Shown piece by piece: positions 35,568 through 46,243 of a DNA stretch of 64,000 bases. Source of the DNA: Magnaporthiopsis rhizophila (lineage: Eukaryota > Ascomycota > Sordariomycetes > Magnaporthales > Magnaporthaceae); contig PYSS01000126.1 in NCBI GenBank assembly GCA_003049465.1, positions 48,740-112,739 of the forward strand. The letters are read 5' to 3'. Below the pieces are notes generated by a model. That model saw nothing but the letters and a program-made list of their open reading frames with translations, was not told the origin of the DNA and did no database searches. Numbering within the stretch: position 1 is the stretch's first letter; every line of letters begins with the position of its first letter. The position numbers and the translations under genes were made by a program.

Positions 35568-37972
35568 ATGGGTCGCAAACCCGCCCCTGTGCCGCTGACG
35601 CTTGCGGACACCACTGGTGCTGCTGCTGCTGCGGGCAGCTACCAACGCTCTGCAGGCGAAACACCGCATACCGACTCTCCGACCGAGCCAAGGTCTCCAA
35701 AGTCGCCCAGGTCCCCGCGCTCGCCATTCCGTTTCACCCACAAGAAGTCCCCCATCGCTAGCACCTCGCCTTCCTTGCAGGCCCCCGCCGAAATCCAGGC
35801 ACAGAACCAGCCGCCCCAACGTCACCTCCAGCAAACACCACAGGCACAGTACCGCCCCCACGACGAGAGTCAGTATCCTCTCATCTCCTCGGCGCTGGAA
35901 CAGCCTTACCAGGGTCTGCCCGAAGTGCGTGAGCCGCAGGGCCTGGGCATCGCCTACTCCAGCCAGCCCGCCGAAGGTGGTCAGTTCGTCCAACTGCCAC
36001 CACAGATGCCCTCGCAGCGCCCGCTCGAAACGCCCAAGTCTGGATTCTTTTTCAATTTTGCCAAGCCCACGCCCTCGCGGTCTGCCCCCGATACCAGGCG
36101 CAGCGAAACCATGTCGAAAGGCACCGAGCACTCGAAGACGGCGAAACAAAGTCACAAACATTCCGGTAAGGCGGCACAAAGGAAACCACCAGGGGGCATG
36201 ACTAAAGTTTGGGTCGGCGCAACGCCACTCACTCTACCCCCTTCTCAGCCTAGACGCATACTTTGTTGCTGACCCTGGGCCTGTGAAACACAGACTCATC
36301 CCACATCGCAGACCACATCCAGAAGCCAATAGCCTCGCTGTCCTCAAAATCCGAAGTGTCGTTGGCATCATCTACCGAAGGCGAACCAACGACATCATCG
36401 AAGCGGGGAAAACCGAAACCGTTCGCTCTTCTTGGCCGCCAGCGATCGCTTCAGGACAAAGAAAACACAAGCCCCAAGGAGAAGGACGCACCGGTGGCGC
36501 CCGAGGCTCCGGCCGAACCAGAACGGGCGCATACGGCTGCAGCCCCGCTACGAACCGCACCCGCACAATCAGACCGCAGCTTCCGCGACATGATGTCTTC
36601 GGCCGTACGAAATCACTCGGCTGACAGGGCGGAGAAGAGCCGTGCACGTGGCGACTCGGGGCGCGACAAGGAGAACCAAAGCACCCGCGATAGGGAGTAC
36701 CATCATGGCAGGACCCATACCTCGACGTCTCGCGAGAACGGAGGCTCTGCCTTTTTGAGTGGTCTGAAGAACTCGGGGAGCAAGGCGGCTGATATCATAA
36801 GCAAGGGCCTGTTTGGCAAGGGCGGGAGGAGTGGGAGCACAACCGAGAAGGAGCCCGTCGTGGACGATGAGCACTACCAGCTCAAGGTGCTGAACCTGCC
36901 TTTGCGCGACCAAGTTCGGCGCACGCGCATCTCGAAACGGCTGGAGGACTCTCGCGACAAGACCGAATTCTGGATGCCCGCGTTTCCCTGGCGAGCTATC
37001 GACTACTTGAACTACAAGGGCACCGAGGTTGAGGGCCTCTACCGTGTTCCGGGAAGTGGCCCACAAATTAAGAAATGGCAGCGTAAATTTGACGAAGGTA
37101 AGCATGCTTTTACCATCATCCCCTGACATGCCTCTCGAGCCCTCCGACGCTGACCTCTGTGTTCTCGTGCGCTAGAATACGACGTCGACCTGTTCAACCA
37201 GAAGGATTTGTACGACATCAACATCATCGGCTCGATGCTCAAGGCCTGGCTCCGCCAGCTCCCGGATGAGCTGTTTCCGAAAGAGGCTCAGGAGAGGATA
37301 GCCAAGGAGTGCGCCGGCGCCGATAAGGTCCCGCCCCTTCTGATCGAGGAGCTCTCCAACCTGTCGCCCTTCAACTACTACCTCCTCTTCGCCATCACAT
37401 GCCACCTCAGTCTGCTCCTCGCCCACTCAGACAAGAACAAGATGGACTTTCGCAATCTGTGCATCTGCTTCCAACCATGCATGAAGATCGATGCCTTCTG
37501 CTTCAAGTTCCTTGTTTGCGACTGGCGAGACTGCTGGAAGGGCTGCAAAGACGAGGCAAAGTACATCGAGGAGGAGTACCTGCTCTTTGATCAGCCACCG
37601 CCGCTAGGTTTGTCAGAGCCTTCGTCAAGAAAAGCCACGCCACGTGCTGAGGACATTGCCACGGGTGGGCCGGTTCAGGATATACGCCTCGTGTCATCGT
37701 CGGGCAGCAGCAGTCATTCCAACCAGGGCGAGCAGCAGCAGCAAGCACAGCAGCAACAACCGCAGCAGCAACAACAGCAACAGCAACCGCCGCCGAAGTC
37801 ACGTCTCAAGAAGGGCCAGCCAACCGATAATGGTAGCGTGGTGTCGACATCGACATCGACAATACCCACTCTCACCATCGATAGCAACCCACGAGAGACG
37901 ACGCCACCAAGGAGGTCAGGGGACATGCGGCCATTGTCGCCGATAAAGCCGCTGTCGCCCTTGGGCTTCTAG
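35568..37972 (+). CDS. RhoGAP domain protein
   Basis: Predicted GTPase-activating protein for Rho-family GTPases, acting in polarity and cell-wall signalling. Model: join(35568..36165, 36294..37097, 37176..37972), 732 aa. GTAAGG and GTAAGC donors with CAG and TAG acceptors keep frame: H-S-D-SSHIADHI and FDE-E-YDVDLFN. The first 400 residues are Pro/Ser/Gln-rich and disordered. The RhoGAP domain lies at about 400-590: arginine finger in EGLYRVPGSG (R about 448), then KAWLRQLPDELFP and NLSPFNYYLLFAITCHL, and NKMDFRNLCICFQPCM. The C-terminal tail has a poly-Gln block from CAG/CAA repeats (37732-37790) and SP motifs (MRPLSPIKPLSPLGF). No PX, PH, LIM or C2 domain is visible, so it is neither Bem3- nor Lrg1-type; the target GTPase is unknown. 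Confidence 0.9.
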
Positions 37973-39511
37973 TACAGTCTATTGTGCGGGAGCTATGCGT
38001 GGATGAGCGAAACGGGACGTTAACGGTGCGAAGCACCTTGGAGCTAGGATTTCCAACATCCTAGGGCTGAAAAACGGTACGCTCCGGGCCAGGCCAATGG
38101 CTGCTAGGCCACCGTCCTGTCTCCGCAAAATCCTGTCATCTGCAGAAGGAACAAAACACACAATACGCCCTACACCCTACCTACACCCGACATCCTTAAC
38201 GACAGGCATCAATCACCCTTTGCACGACTTGGTATCACCCTGCGTGCTGATGCCGTGTCTTGTAGAGCAAACCCCACTCGTCCCTCCCACTACTACCACA
38301 ATAACTACTACTACTACACGTCCAAGATTCTTGGCGATACTGGGGCATAGGACCCTGTTCGGGAACCCATACAACGGTGATAGAATTCTGGGCTGGGGAC
38401 CATATCATTGGGGTGCTTTTGTCAATTTTTTCTTTCTTTTCTTTTGTTGTTATCTCGCTCTTCTCTTCCTGCAACAAAAGCTCTATCATTGTTCTCTCTT
38501 CGCAAACGAACCTCTCCGACTTTCGGAACTTTTGTTATACCCCTTACGGCATTCCGTGACGATCTCATCATTCGTTTTCCAGACGCATGAAAAACCCAAG
38601 GCATGAACAGGCTGTTTCTTTTCTTTTTCTTTTCATCTTTTTCCCTTTTGTCCTTACACTTCACTCGTGTTCTTTGTTTTTAAGCTTATTATTTTCTATT
38701 TGTGTTGGGCTTCCTTCGATTTTCACAATTTTCGGCTTGGAGCATCTCATGTTCCTGGGTTTGAATACCTCTGACGCAGCTCGGCGCTTTGATGGAATTA
38801 TACCTTAGTATCGTATGAACCTTGGTTGGCCTTGATAGCCAACTGTGTTGTGGCTTGTCTATGTCGCGCTGGTATTGTTGGAATTGCCTAGCTGCCTACC
38901 TAGGTACCTAAATATGTGCGACTGGGCATGCAGACACGGGAGTGGGCGGGATGCGCCGTGTCGAGGAACGGGCGCCTAACGCATATTCAAGGTCCGCATT
39001 TCGGACGAGGCTAATTGGAACGCCCGTTATCCGAACGTATCCTGATGACCGTCTTTTCTGTTTCCTACATCTTTTCCCTTATTTCCGGGACGTGACGAGG
39101 TTAGGTCAAGCTGTTGTTGAACTCGCATGAGCAAGATCGGACCGGTGTATGAATCTAGCATCCGCAGAAGATTACTAGACGCCCTGCTGTGCTATGTGCC
39201 GTTGATGCCCAAATGCCGCGGGCCTAGATTTCATGTGATAATTCCCGTATATGAACCTGCTGATACCTCGTGGTGTAGATACGGACGGACTCTGCGCGGT
39301 GATTAGATCTTCATTGGGTCGTGTATGTACCCCTCCAAACGCCAGACACCACAGAAAATATCGTGAAGAAAGCTCTCATCTGAAAAACGGGGGTGACGAA
39401 TTTCACACACACACCACCGGTGCGTAGCAGCGTCGTATAGCGCAACAACAGCAGGAACGAGAGAAAGCAAGACGACATATACAGAAGAAGAAAAAAATAG
39501 GGTCGACGCCA
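37973..39511. other. Convergent intergenic region RhoGAP / RRS1
   Basis: Holds both 3' UTRs. Very T-rich from 38410 to 38720. A perfect TACCTAGGTA palindrome lies at 38897-38906. Short frames only. Confidence 0.5.
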
Positions 39512-40162
39512 TCACTTCCTCTTCTGCACAGCATCCCGCTCGTTCTTGCGCATCTTCCTCTCGTTCCGCTTCTGGCGCTCGACGCGCTCCCTCCTCGACG
39601 CGCCCCGGATCGTCTCACCCTCGGCGAGCTTGGCCTCCTTCGCCGGGTCGACCTCGACGATCCAGTCGCGCTCCAGCTGCTTGTTGGCGCCGCCGTACCC
39701 CCACTTGCGCTCCCACTCGCCTTTTTCCTCGTTGTACCGGATGTTGCGCCGCTGCTCGCGAGTCTTGGGCTTGATGCCCTTCTTGGCCGCGAACCGCTCC
39801 CACTTTGTCGGTTCCTTGGCCGCCGGCACCGGCTTCTCACGCGGCAGGGGCGTCTGCTGCGGAGGGAGGGAGAGGAGCACCCCCGCCGGGGTCGACTGAA
39901 TCGGACATGCGGTCAGGAGCTGGTTGATGAGCGCTTGTGCGCCGTCCCGCGCGACGGAGTGCAGGGAGCTTTCGAGGTCGGCGCGGTCGAGGGTTACCGG
40001 GTTTGGGTCGTTGGCGAGGAGCAGGCCTGTGGAGGTTTGTCCGTTCAGTTAGAAGGTGAAAATCAAGGACGGGCTGGACTGGCGCTGACCGAGATCAAAG
40101 TTGTATGGGGTGGGCTTCTCGACTGCGACCGCCAGCTTCGTTTTTGAGTCAGAGGCTGCCAT
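39512..40162 (-). CDS. RRS1: Ribosome biogenesis regulatory protein RRS1
   Basis: Nucleolar factor that works with Rpf2 and the 5S RNP in 60S subunit assembly. Model: complement(join(39512..40026, 40090..40162)), 195 aa. Exon 1 reads MAASDSKTKLAVAVEKPTP and YNFDLG; the 63-nt intron (donor GTCAGC, CTAAC branch, CAG acceptor) leads into LLLANDPNPVTLDRADLES, the family hallmark. Further signatures: ARDGAQALINQL, LPREKPVPAAKEPTKWERFA and KKGIKPKTREQRRN, and a strongly basic C-terminus ending KRK. Length is close to yeast Rrs1 (203 aa). It is divergent from the mitoribosomal S29 gene 364 bp away. Confidence 0.93.
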
Positions 40163-40526
40163 TTTGCGCGTGAAATATCCGACACTCTAGCGCGGCGTCT
40201 GGTTCGGAGTAGGTGAGGCTGTCGCAGAAGAAGAATCCGTGGTGCGGCGAGCAGATCAGGGAGGAAGCTTCTCCAGCTTTTTTCCATTGAAATTTTAACC
40301 CTAACCCAAAGCTATCGCGCAATCGCGGGGGCTTTCTCAATCTCTGGTTGGCTGGTTGTGCCTGCTTTGGGGAAATGCCCCGCTCAGGCGCAGGTGAAGC
40401 TCAAGCCAGCAGTTTTTTCTATGCGATGCGGGCCGGCGAAGGAGACGACGATATAAAACCCCCAACCCCCGGCAAGGGCCTTCGACGACAGCAGCTGGCC
40501 CCTCGCTAGCCTCGCAGACCGGAACA
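40163..40526. promoter_or_regulatory. Bidirectional promoter RRS1 / mitoribosomal S29 with telobox
   Basis: The 364-bp spacer between two divergent start codons contains AACCCTAACCC at 40297-40307, a double telomere-repeat motif (telobox). Tbf1-type proteins bind such motifs at ribosome-related promoters in several fungi; use here is inferred. Confidence 0.55.
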
Positions 40527-42101
40527 ATGGCCACGCCAAACTGCTGGAGGTGCCTCCTGCTGAGGCCCTCGACGGCACTTGCAGCCCCCAGCCGAGTGGT
40601 CGCTGCCGTGGCTGTAAAGCCGCCGGGGCTGGTGCCGACGGCGACGACGACGAGTGCCCCCTTCTCGACCAGCGCAACCGTCAATGCGGCAGCCGACAGG
40701 ATCGGAAACCCAAATCACACTATAAAAAAGGCACCAACCTTCAGGATGAGGAAAAAGGCCGTCAAACCGCCAGCCAAGTCCCCGCTGCCGGGAGAGAGGA
40801 AGGCGTTCCGGAAACGCATCCAGCTCAGCAACAACAACGCCCTGCCCGTCGAGGGCCTCGAGCCGCTGACCGGCCGCAGCCTGACCGAGGAGATGAGCGT
40901 GGCCACCATGCGCGCCCTGCCCGACACCCTGGTCGACCAGCTGCGGGCCGTCGAGGCCTTCAAGCCCACCCAGAACTGGGGGCTCTTCCATGCGCCACAC
41001 GTCCTCGTCCGCGCAGAGACGGTAGAGCTCGGCCGCAGGATGCAGCAGGCGGCTGACAAAAAGGAGACTCTGCGGCTTGTTATTAATGGCGACAAGATCT
41101 CGGGCAAGAGCACGCTGCTGCTACAGGCCCTGTCCAAGGCCTTCCTCGACAATTGGGTTGTGTTCCACATCCCGGAAGGTCAGTTGAGGCCGCCGTAGTG
41201 TCGCTGCCAACATGTGCCTTTAGGCCGGCTTGGGGGGGGGGGGATATGATGGCTGACTTGGCTCTCTCTCGTCTGCGCAACAGCCCAGGAGCTCACGACG
41301 GCATGCACCGAGTACGCGCCTATACCAGGCACGCAGCCGACGCAGTACATGCAGCACGTCTACGCCTTCAAAATGCTGCGCCGGCTCCTCAAAACCAGCG
41401 AGAAGGTGCTGCGGGGCATGACCATGTTCTCCAAGCACGGCGACGTCTCGACGGACCTGGTCCCCCACAGCTCCACGCTAGCAGATCTCGTCTTTTCGGC
41501 CAGGGAGGCCGACCAAGCCTGGCCGGTCCTCCGGGCCCTGTGGACCGAGCTGCTGACCGAGGGGCCGGACCGCAGGCCCATCCTGTTCTCGCTCGACGGG
41601 CTGGGCCACATCATGCGCACCAGCGACTACCGGTCCCCGGCCTTTGAGCTGATCCACTCGCACGACCTGGGCCTGATCCGCCGCTTCGTCGACGCCCTCT
41701 CGGGCGGCAGGACGGCGGCACCCGACCAGCCGTCGCCGCCCTTCCCCGCCGGCGGCGCCGTCATCGCCGCCACCACCCTCGGCAACTCGCCAAAGTCCTT
41801 CAGCATGGAGCTGGCCCTGGCCAGGCTCGAGGCCGCCAAGCGCGGCGAGGCCCCGCCCGAGAGGGACCCCTACAGCCGCGCTTACGACCAGCGGGTCGAG
41901 GAGGCCCTGGTCGATGTCGATCTCCTCCGCCTCGGCCGCCTGAGCAGGCCAGAGACCCGCGTGGCCATGGAGTACTGGGCCGCCAGCGGGCTGCTGCGTG
42001 CCGCCGTTGACGAGAAGAAGGTTGTCGACGTGTTGTCCGTCAGCGGCAACGGCATTATTGGTGAGGTTGAGAGGGCCCTGTTACTCAATATGAGGATGTG
42101 A
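40527..42101 (+). CDS. RSM23: Mitochondrial small ribosomal subunit protein mS29 (DAP3/Rsm23)
   Basis: GTP-binding protein of the mitochondrial 28S-type small subunit. Model: join(40527..41178, 41284..42101), 489 aa. Donor GTCAGT (41179) and CAG acceptor join HIPE to A-QELTTACTEYAPIPGT. The N-terminus (MATPNCWRCLLLRPSTAL, Arg/Ala/Ser/Thr-rich, no acidic residue for about 55 residues) looks like a mitochondrial presequence. Typical DAP3 features: NWGLFHAPHVLVRAETVEL, P-loop INGDKISGKSTLLLQAL (about 187-202), and PILFSLDGLGHIMRTSDYR with the Asp of Walker B. The C-terminus ends in a hydrophobic/basic helix. An AATAAAAAAA poly(A)-like signal lies at about 42232. Confidence 0.92.
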
Positions 42102-42916
42102 AAAGCGGCGCCTGTGCTTGGATGACCTATTTATAACGGGGAACCAATGTATCCTCCGTGTTGTAAATTACAAATATAAAACGCCTAGCGGTGTACGTGT
42201 TTGTTGATGCGGGCATGGCAAAAAAGGTACAATAAAAAAAAAGGGTGAAAAGGAATACATCCTCGAGTTGGCTGACACTTTAGTCAAACTGTCTAGGGGT
42301 TATCTGTCAAGCGTGTAGTGGTTATTAACCGGTATGTGAAATGGGGGAGCCATACGGTAATAGATAGAAACGGATCAGATGTCGGGTATGACATGGTATC
42401 ACACATGCAGACAACGTCTTTACCATCTGTGGTGTCGAGGCGATAGTACCACCTCGTTCAATGCCCTTTTTCCTTTTCTTTTTGGGTTGTTGTTGGTTTC
42501 GGAAGCGCTTTACGAGAATATCTGATTCACCCGACATTGCCAGGTGGTCTCCGTATCTTACGTGCCTGGTCAGACATTCTTCATGTGCTTAAACGAGCCC
42601 TCACTCAGACGCAACCGGACCACAAAGTGAGTGCCGTATCCATCATAGTCATTACTCCTCCTGCTTCTTGAGTCGTCGCAATGCTAGCCAACCCCTTTCC
42701 GCCTCCCCGTGCCACCTTGCTATTATCAAATCATGGAATAAATTCAAAAAGCTCGAAAACAAAAGTCGTTACCAACACCTGAACTCCCAAAGACATGGGG
42801 TATTCAGCTAGCCAGGCATAGCCGGCGAACAAGAACTCAGGCACGCTACCCACCACCGATGCTGCGATTCCATCTACCTGCTTCCTACGTAACTCATCCA
42901 ATACCATTCTCCAACC
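42102..42916. other. Convergent intergenic region S29 / MCM7
   Basis: Both 3' UTRs. No gene supported. Confidence 0.5.
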
Positions 42917-45594
42917 TCACGACGCCTCCTCTTCCTCACCATTGTTGGACGTGATAAACACTAGTCTCGTGCCATTGCCGGCAGTTTGCCAGACCTGCAG
43001 AAATCATCACGACAACGTCAGCCAGCTGTGTCATATTATTAGGAGCAGAAATGGCACATGTACTCACATCCAACTCGGTGTACTCGTCCAGCGCGGCGTT
43101 CCACTGGTCCTCGGTGAAGCCCTTTGCGAGGACGCGCTCGCGGACGCGGCGCAGGCTGAGCTCGACGCCAAACTCGTCGTCGTCCTCCTCGGCGTCGTCG
43201 GCGCGGCAGGCGCCCGTGTCGGCGAGGGCCTTGACGAGGTTGTATATGCGGGAGCTGGCGTTGAGGCGGCCGCGGCCGCTGCGGATGCCCTGCTCGGCGT
43301 CGAGCGAGGCCTTGGAGGCCTCGACTAGCCGCAGCGCCTCGTCCACGTCGTCCTGGCTGACCGAGGAGGCGAAGCGCAGGCGCGCCAGGGCTTGGGCCAG
43401 GCGGACGATGCCTAGCAGCGTGCGGGGCGTCGTGTGCGTGAACTGCTTCCCCTGCTTCTCGGCGCGGCGCTGGGCGTCGCGCATGCGTGCGTACGTCTTG
43501 ATCAGGTACTCGGACACCGACTCGGGTACCGTCGGCCGGTAGGTGCGCGCCTCGGCCACGTAGCTACGCATCTCGTGCGGCGTGAAGATGACGCCGTCGA
43601 CGCCGCCCGACGCCAGATCCGGGTGCTTGCTGTGCATGTGAACGTAGGCGACGTGCTTGGCGAGCTGCGCGTCCGTCTCGCGCGTCGGCGTGTCAAGGAG
43701 CAGGAACATGATGTCGAAACGTGACAGGAGAGCCGCGGGGAGGTTGATGTTCTCCACGGGCGAGATGCGCGGGTTGTAGCGCCCGTACACGGGGTTGGCG
43801 GCCGCCAGGATCGACGTGCGCGCGTTTAGGCTGGTGGAGATGCCGGCCTTGCTGATGCTGATGGTCTGCTGCTCCATGACTTCGTGGATCGCCGTGCGGT
43901 CGTTCTCGTCCATCTTGTCGAACTCGTCGATGCAGCAGATGCCGTTGTCAGCCAGGACTAGGGCACCACCCTCCAGCACCATCTCGTCGGTCACGGGATC
44001 ACGCATGACGGCGGCCGTAAGACCGACACCACTGCTACCGCGACCAGAGGTGTAGACGCCTCGAGGGGCGACCTTGGAGATGTATTTCAACAGCTGGGAC
44101 TTGGCCACACCGGGGTCACCCATCAAGCAGATGTTGATATCTCCACGGATCTTCATGCCGTCGCCCATCTGCTTGGTGACGCCTCCGACGAGCAGGAGCA
44201 GCAGAGCCTTCTTCACGTCGAGGTGACCGAAGATCTCCGGGGCGATAGACTTGGCTAGGTATTCGTAGATGTGACCCGACACCCTGAACTGGTCGATCTT
44301 CCGGACGAGTCTGCTGTCGATGGCCATCTCGTCGTATGCCTTCTTGTGCTGGGTGATATGGTGCGCTTCAAGATATGTGTCGGTGAGCAGACCGGCACGC
44401 ATGGCCTTGAAGCCGGTGTAGGGGGTAGGCAAGAAGATGCCGGCAATATCGGCGACGTCACCGGGGTTGACCTTCCGAACCAGCGAGCCGTAACAAAGAA
44501 CGGTCAGCGTCCTGGGGATTTGGCCAATGGGCACCTGCTCCGCCATCTCCTGAACCTTGACCTCCTGGAAGGGTAGGAATTTGGAGGCTCGGGAGGATGG
44601 GTGAAGCTGGCCCTGCGACTGGTTGTCCTTGCAGTCCTGGGACGGGCAAGAGGTGAGGGGCGAGTACTGCTTGTCCGTGATGGGCTGGAAGATCTCGCAG
44701 CCGCAGCGGTCACACGTGTACGCGCTGACCTGGGTGATGGGCTTGACGTCCGACACCCGCGTCACGATGCCCCTGATGGTGATCAGGTGGCCGAGATGGT
44801 CGCCCCGCACCTCACGGACCGCAAGCGCCTTGACCGGGTTCTCGACTGTCGAGGTGCGCGGCTTGAAGACGAGCGTGTACCGGCGCACCAGCTCTGCCGG
44901 GAACTTATCATCCAACAGAGACTGGTTGTTCTGCGACTCGGCCGCCTGTGCCAGCGCACGGTTCCGCTCTTGCCGCCGAGCCATGAGGACGTCGAGGACA
45001 TCGTCCTTGAAGCTCACGTCTGCGCTAGGTTCTGGCATCATCTTGTCGACCGCCCGCGACACAATGTCGACATAGTGTTTTGTGTTCGTCTCGACCGACT
45101 CAACCAGCTTGAGGCCCTCGTCCACATTTTGTTCGTACTTTGAGTTCCGGGAGCGTCAGCACTGTCTGTTGCAGTCGGCCGACGAACGGGGCATATTACC
45201 GCGGCCAGATCGTCCAGCTCTATCACGACCTCGTCGATTTTCCTGTCGGCCAGCTCGCGCAGCATTTCCTTGTACTTGTAGCGGGGGCCCTTTTGCCGTG
45301 CGCGTTCCTGCTGCCTGCGCTGAGCTGCCTCGTCGTCCTCGTCCATAAAGTCGTAGTCGTCGCTGAGGTCGTCATCGCCGATCGCGATATTGCCAAGACT
45401 CTGCGTGATGGCCTGCTCTGGCGAGGTCTTGAACTCTTGCAAAAAGTTCTCGAAGCCGGCTGCGTGTATTCCCAGCGGGTTAGTTTCTCTTGTTCCCACT
45501 GCAGCTCATCTGTTCTTCTCCCGGCCATGCGCCGACCACACGTACTGAGTTGCGACGTGTAGCTCACCGGCGCCCGATATGTAAGAAGCGCCAT
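42917..45594 (-). CDS. MCM7: DNA replication licensing factor MCM7
   Basis: Subunit of the MCM2-7 replicative helicase. Model: complement(join(42917..42994, 43068..45137, 45200..45459, 45546..45594)), 818 aa. The 49-nt first exon encodes MALLTYRAPVSYTSQL; GTACGT donor and CAG acceptor lead to GFENFLQEFKTS, aligning with the yeast Mcm7 start. Exon 3 begins YEQNVDEGLKL after an AAAG acceptor. Zinc motif CDRCGC...CPSQDC is at about 242-270, Walker A GDPGVAKSQ about 442, Walker B IDEFDKMDEND further on, and arginine finger LLSRFDIMF about 575. The final 78-nt exon begins VWQTAGNGTRLVFITS. Without the last splice the frame would run on for about 40 unrelated residues to a stop at 42936. It is head-to-head with PEX1. 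Confidence 0.97.
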
Positions 45595-45904
45595 GATTGC
45601 TGGTGCCGCCGGGCTCGCGAATCCACGCAACAGAGAATGCGACGGAGATCCAGAAAGCTGCTAGAGGTAGTCAACGGTTCGCAGGCCGGGTTGCCGTCGT
45701 GGGCTTGCTCCGAGTGTTCGGCGGGCTGTTGGCTTGAGGCGGGATGTGGTTGCGGCAGTTTTGCGGCTCCAGAACGGCGGCAGGCAGGGGTAGAGAGCGG
45801 CGCTACTGTCCAGGCTCAGGCTGGCGGTGGTTGGGAAATGCACAAGCATTGAGAGTCGGTGGTGGGCGATTGGCAGGGGGCGACGCGATTCAGGGGTGGG
45901 TTAG

Positions 45905-45910
45905 ACGCGT
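45905..45910. promoter_or_regulatory. MCB-like ACGCGT in the MCM7/PEX1 divergent promoter
   Basis: ACGCGT 311 bp upstream of the MCM7 start, inside the 649-bp spacer (45595-46243) shared with PEX1. Same motif as at RFC3 and MCM4. Confidence 0.45.
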
Positions 45911-46243
45911 CGTTCGTCCCGCGTTGAGCCAACGGGAGGGAGAAGCAGCCACAAGCTACCCCGCCACATGCCCAATGGCGATCGGCCTTGGGTGGCACAG
46001 CCCCTGTGAGGCGCCCCCGTTCCAGTAGCTCGGGCTCGGCTGCAGGTGCCTCGGCTCAAGCTAGCGCGAGTTGGTGACAAGGGTGCGCCGGCTTAGCATA
46101 GACAAGACACTTGACATCCACGGTCAGGGCCTGAGAGCCAGAATCCAGCAAGCCCCAATGCAAACCTGTGTTCGATCCAGGTGCTAGCAATACTATTATT
46201 TGTCCGAGTTTGAGTCCAGATCGGTTCGGGCAGCAATCGCAAA

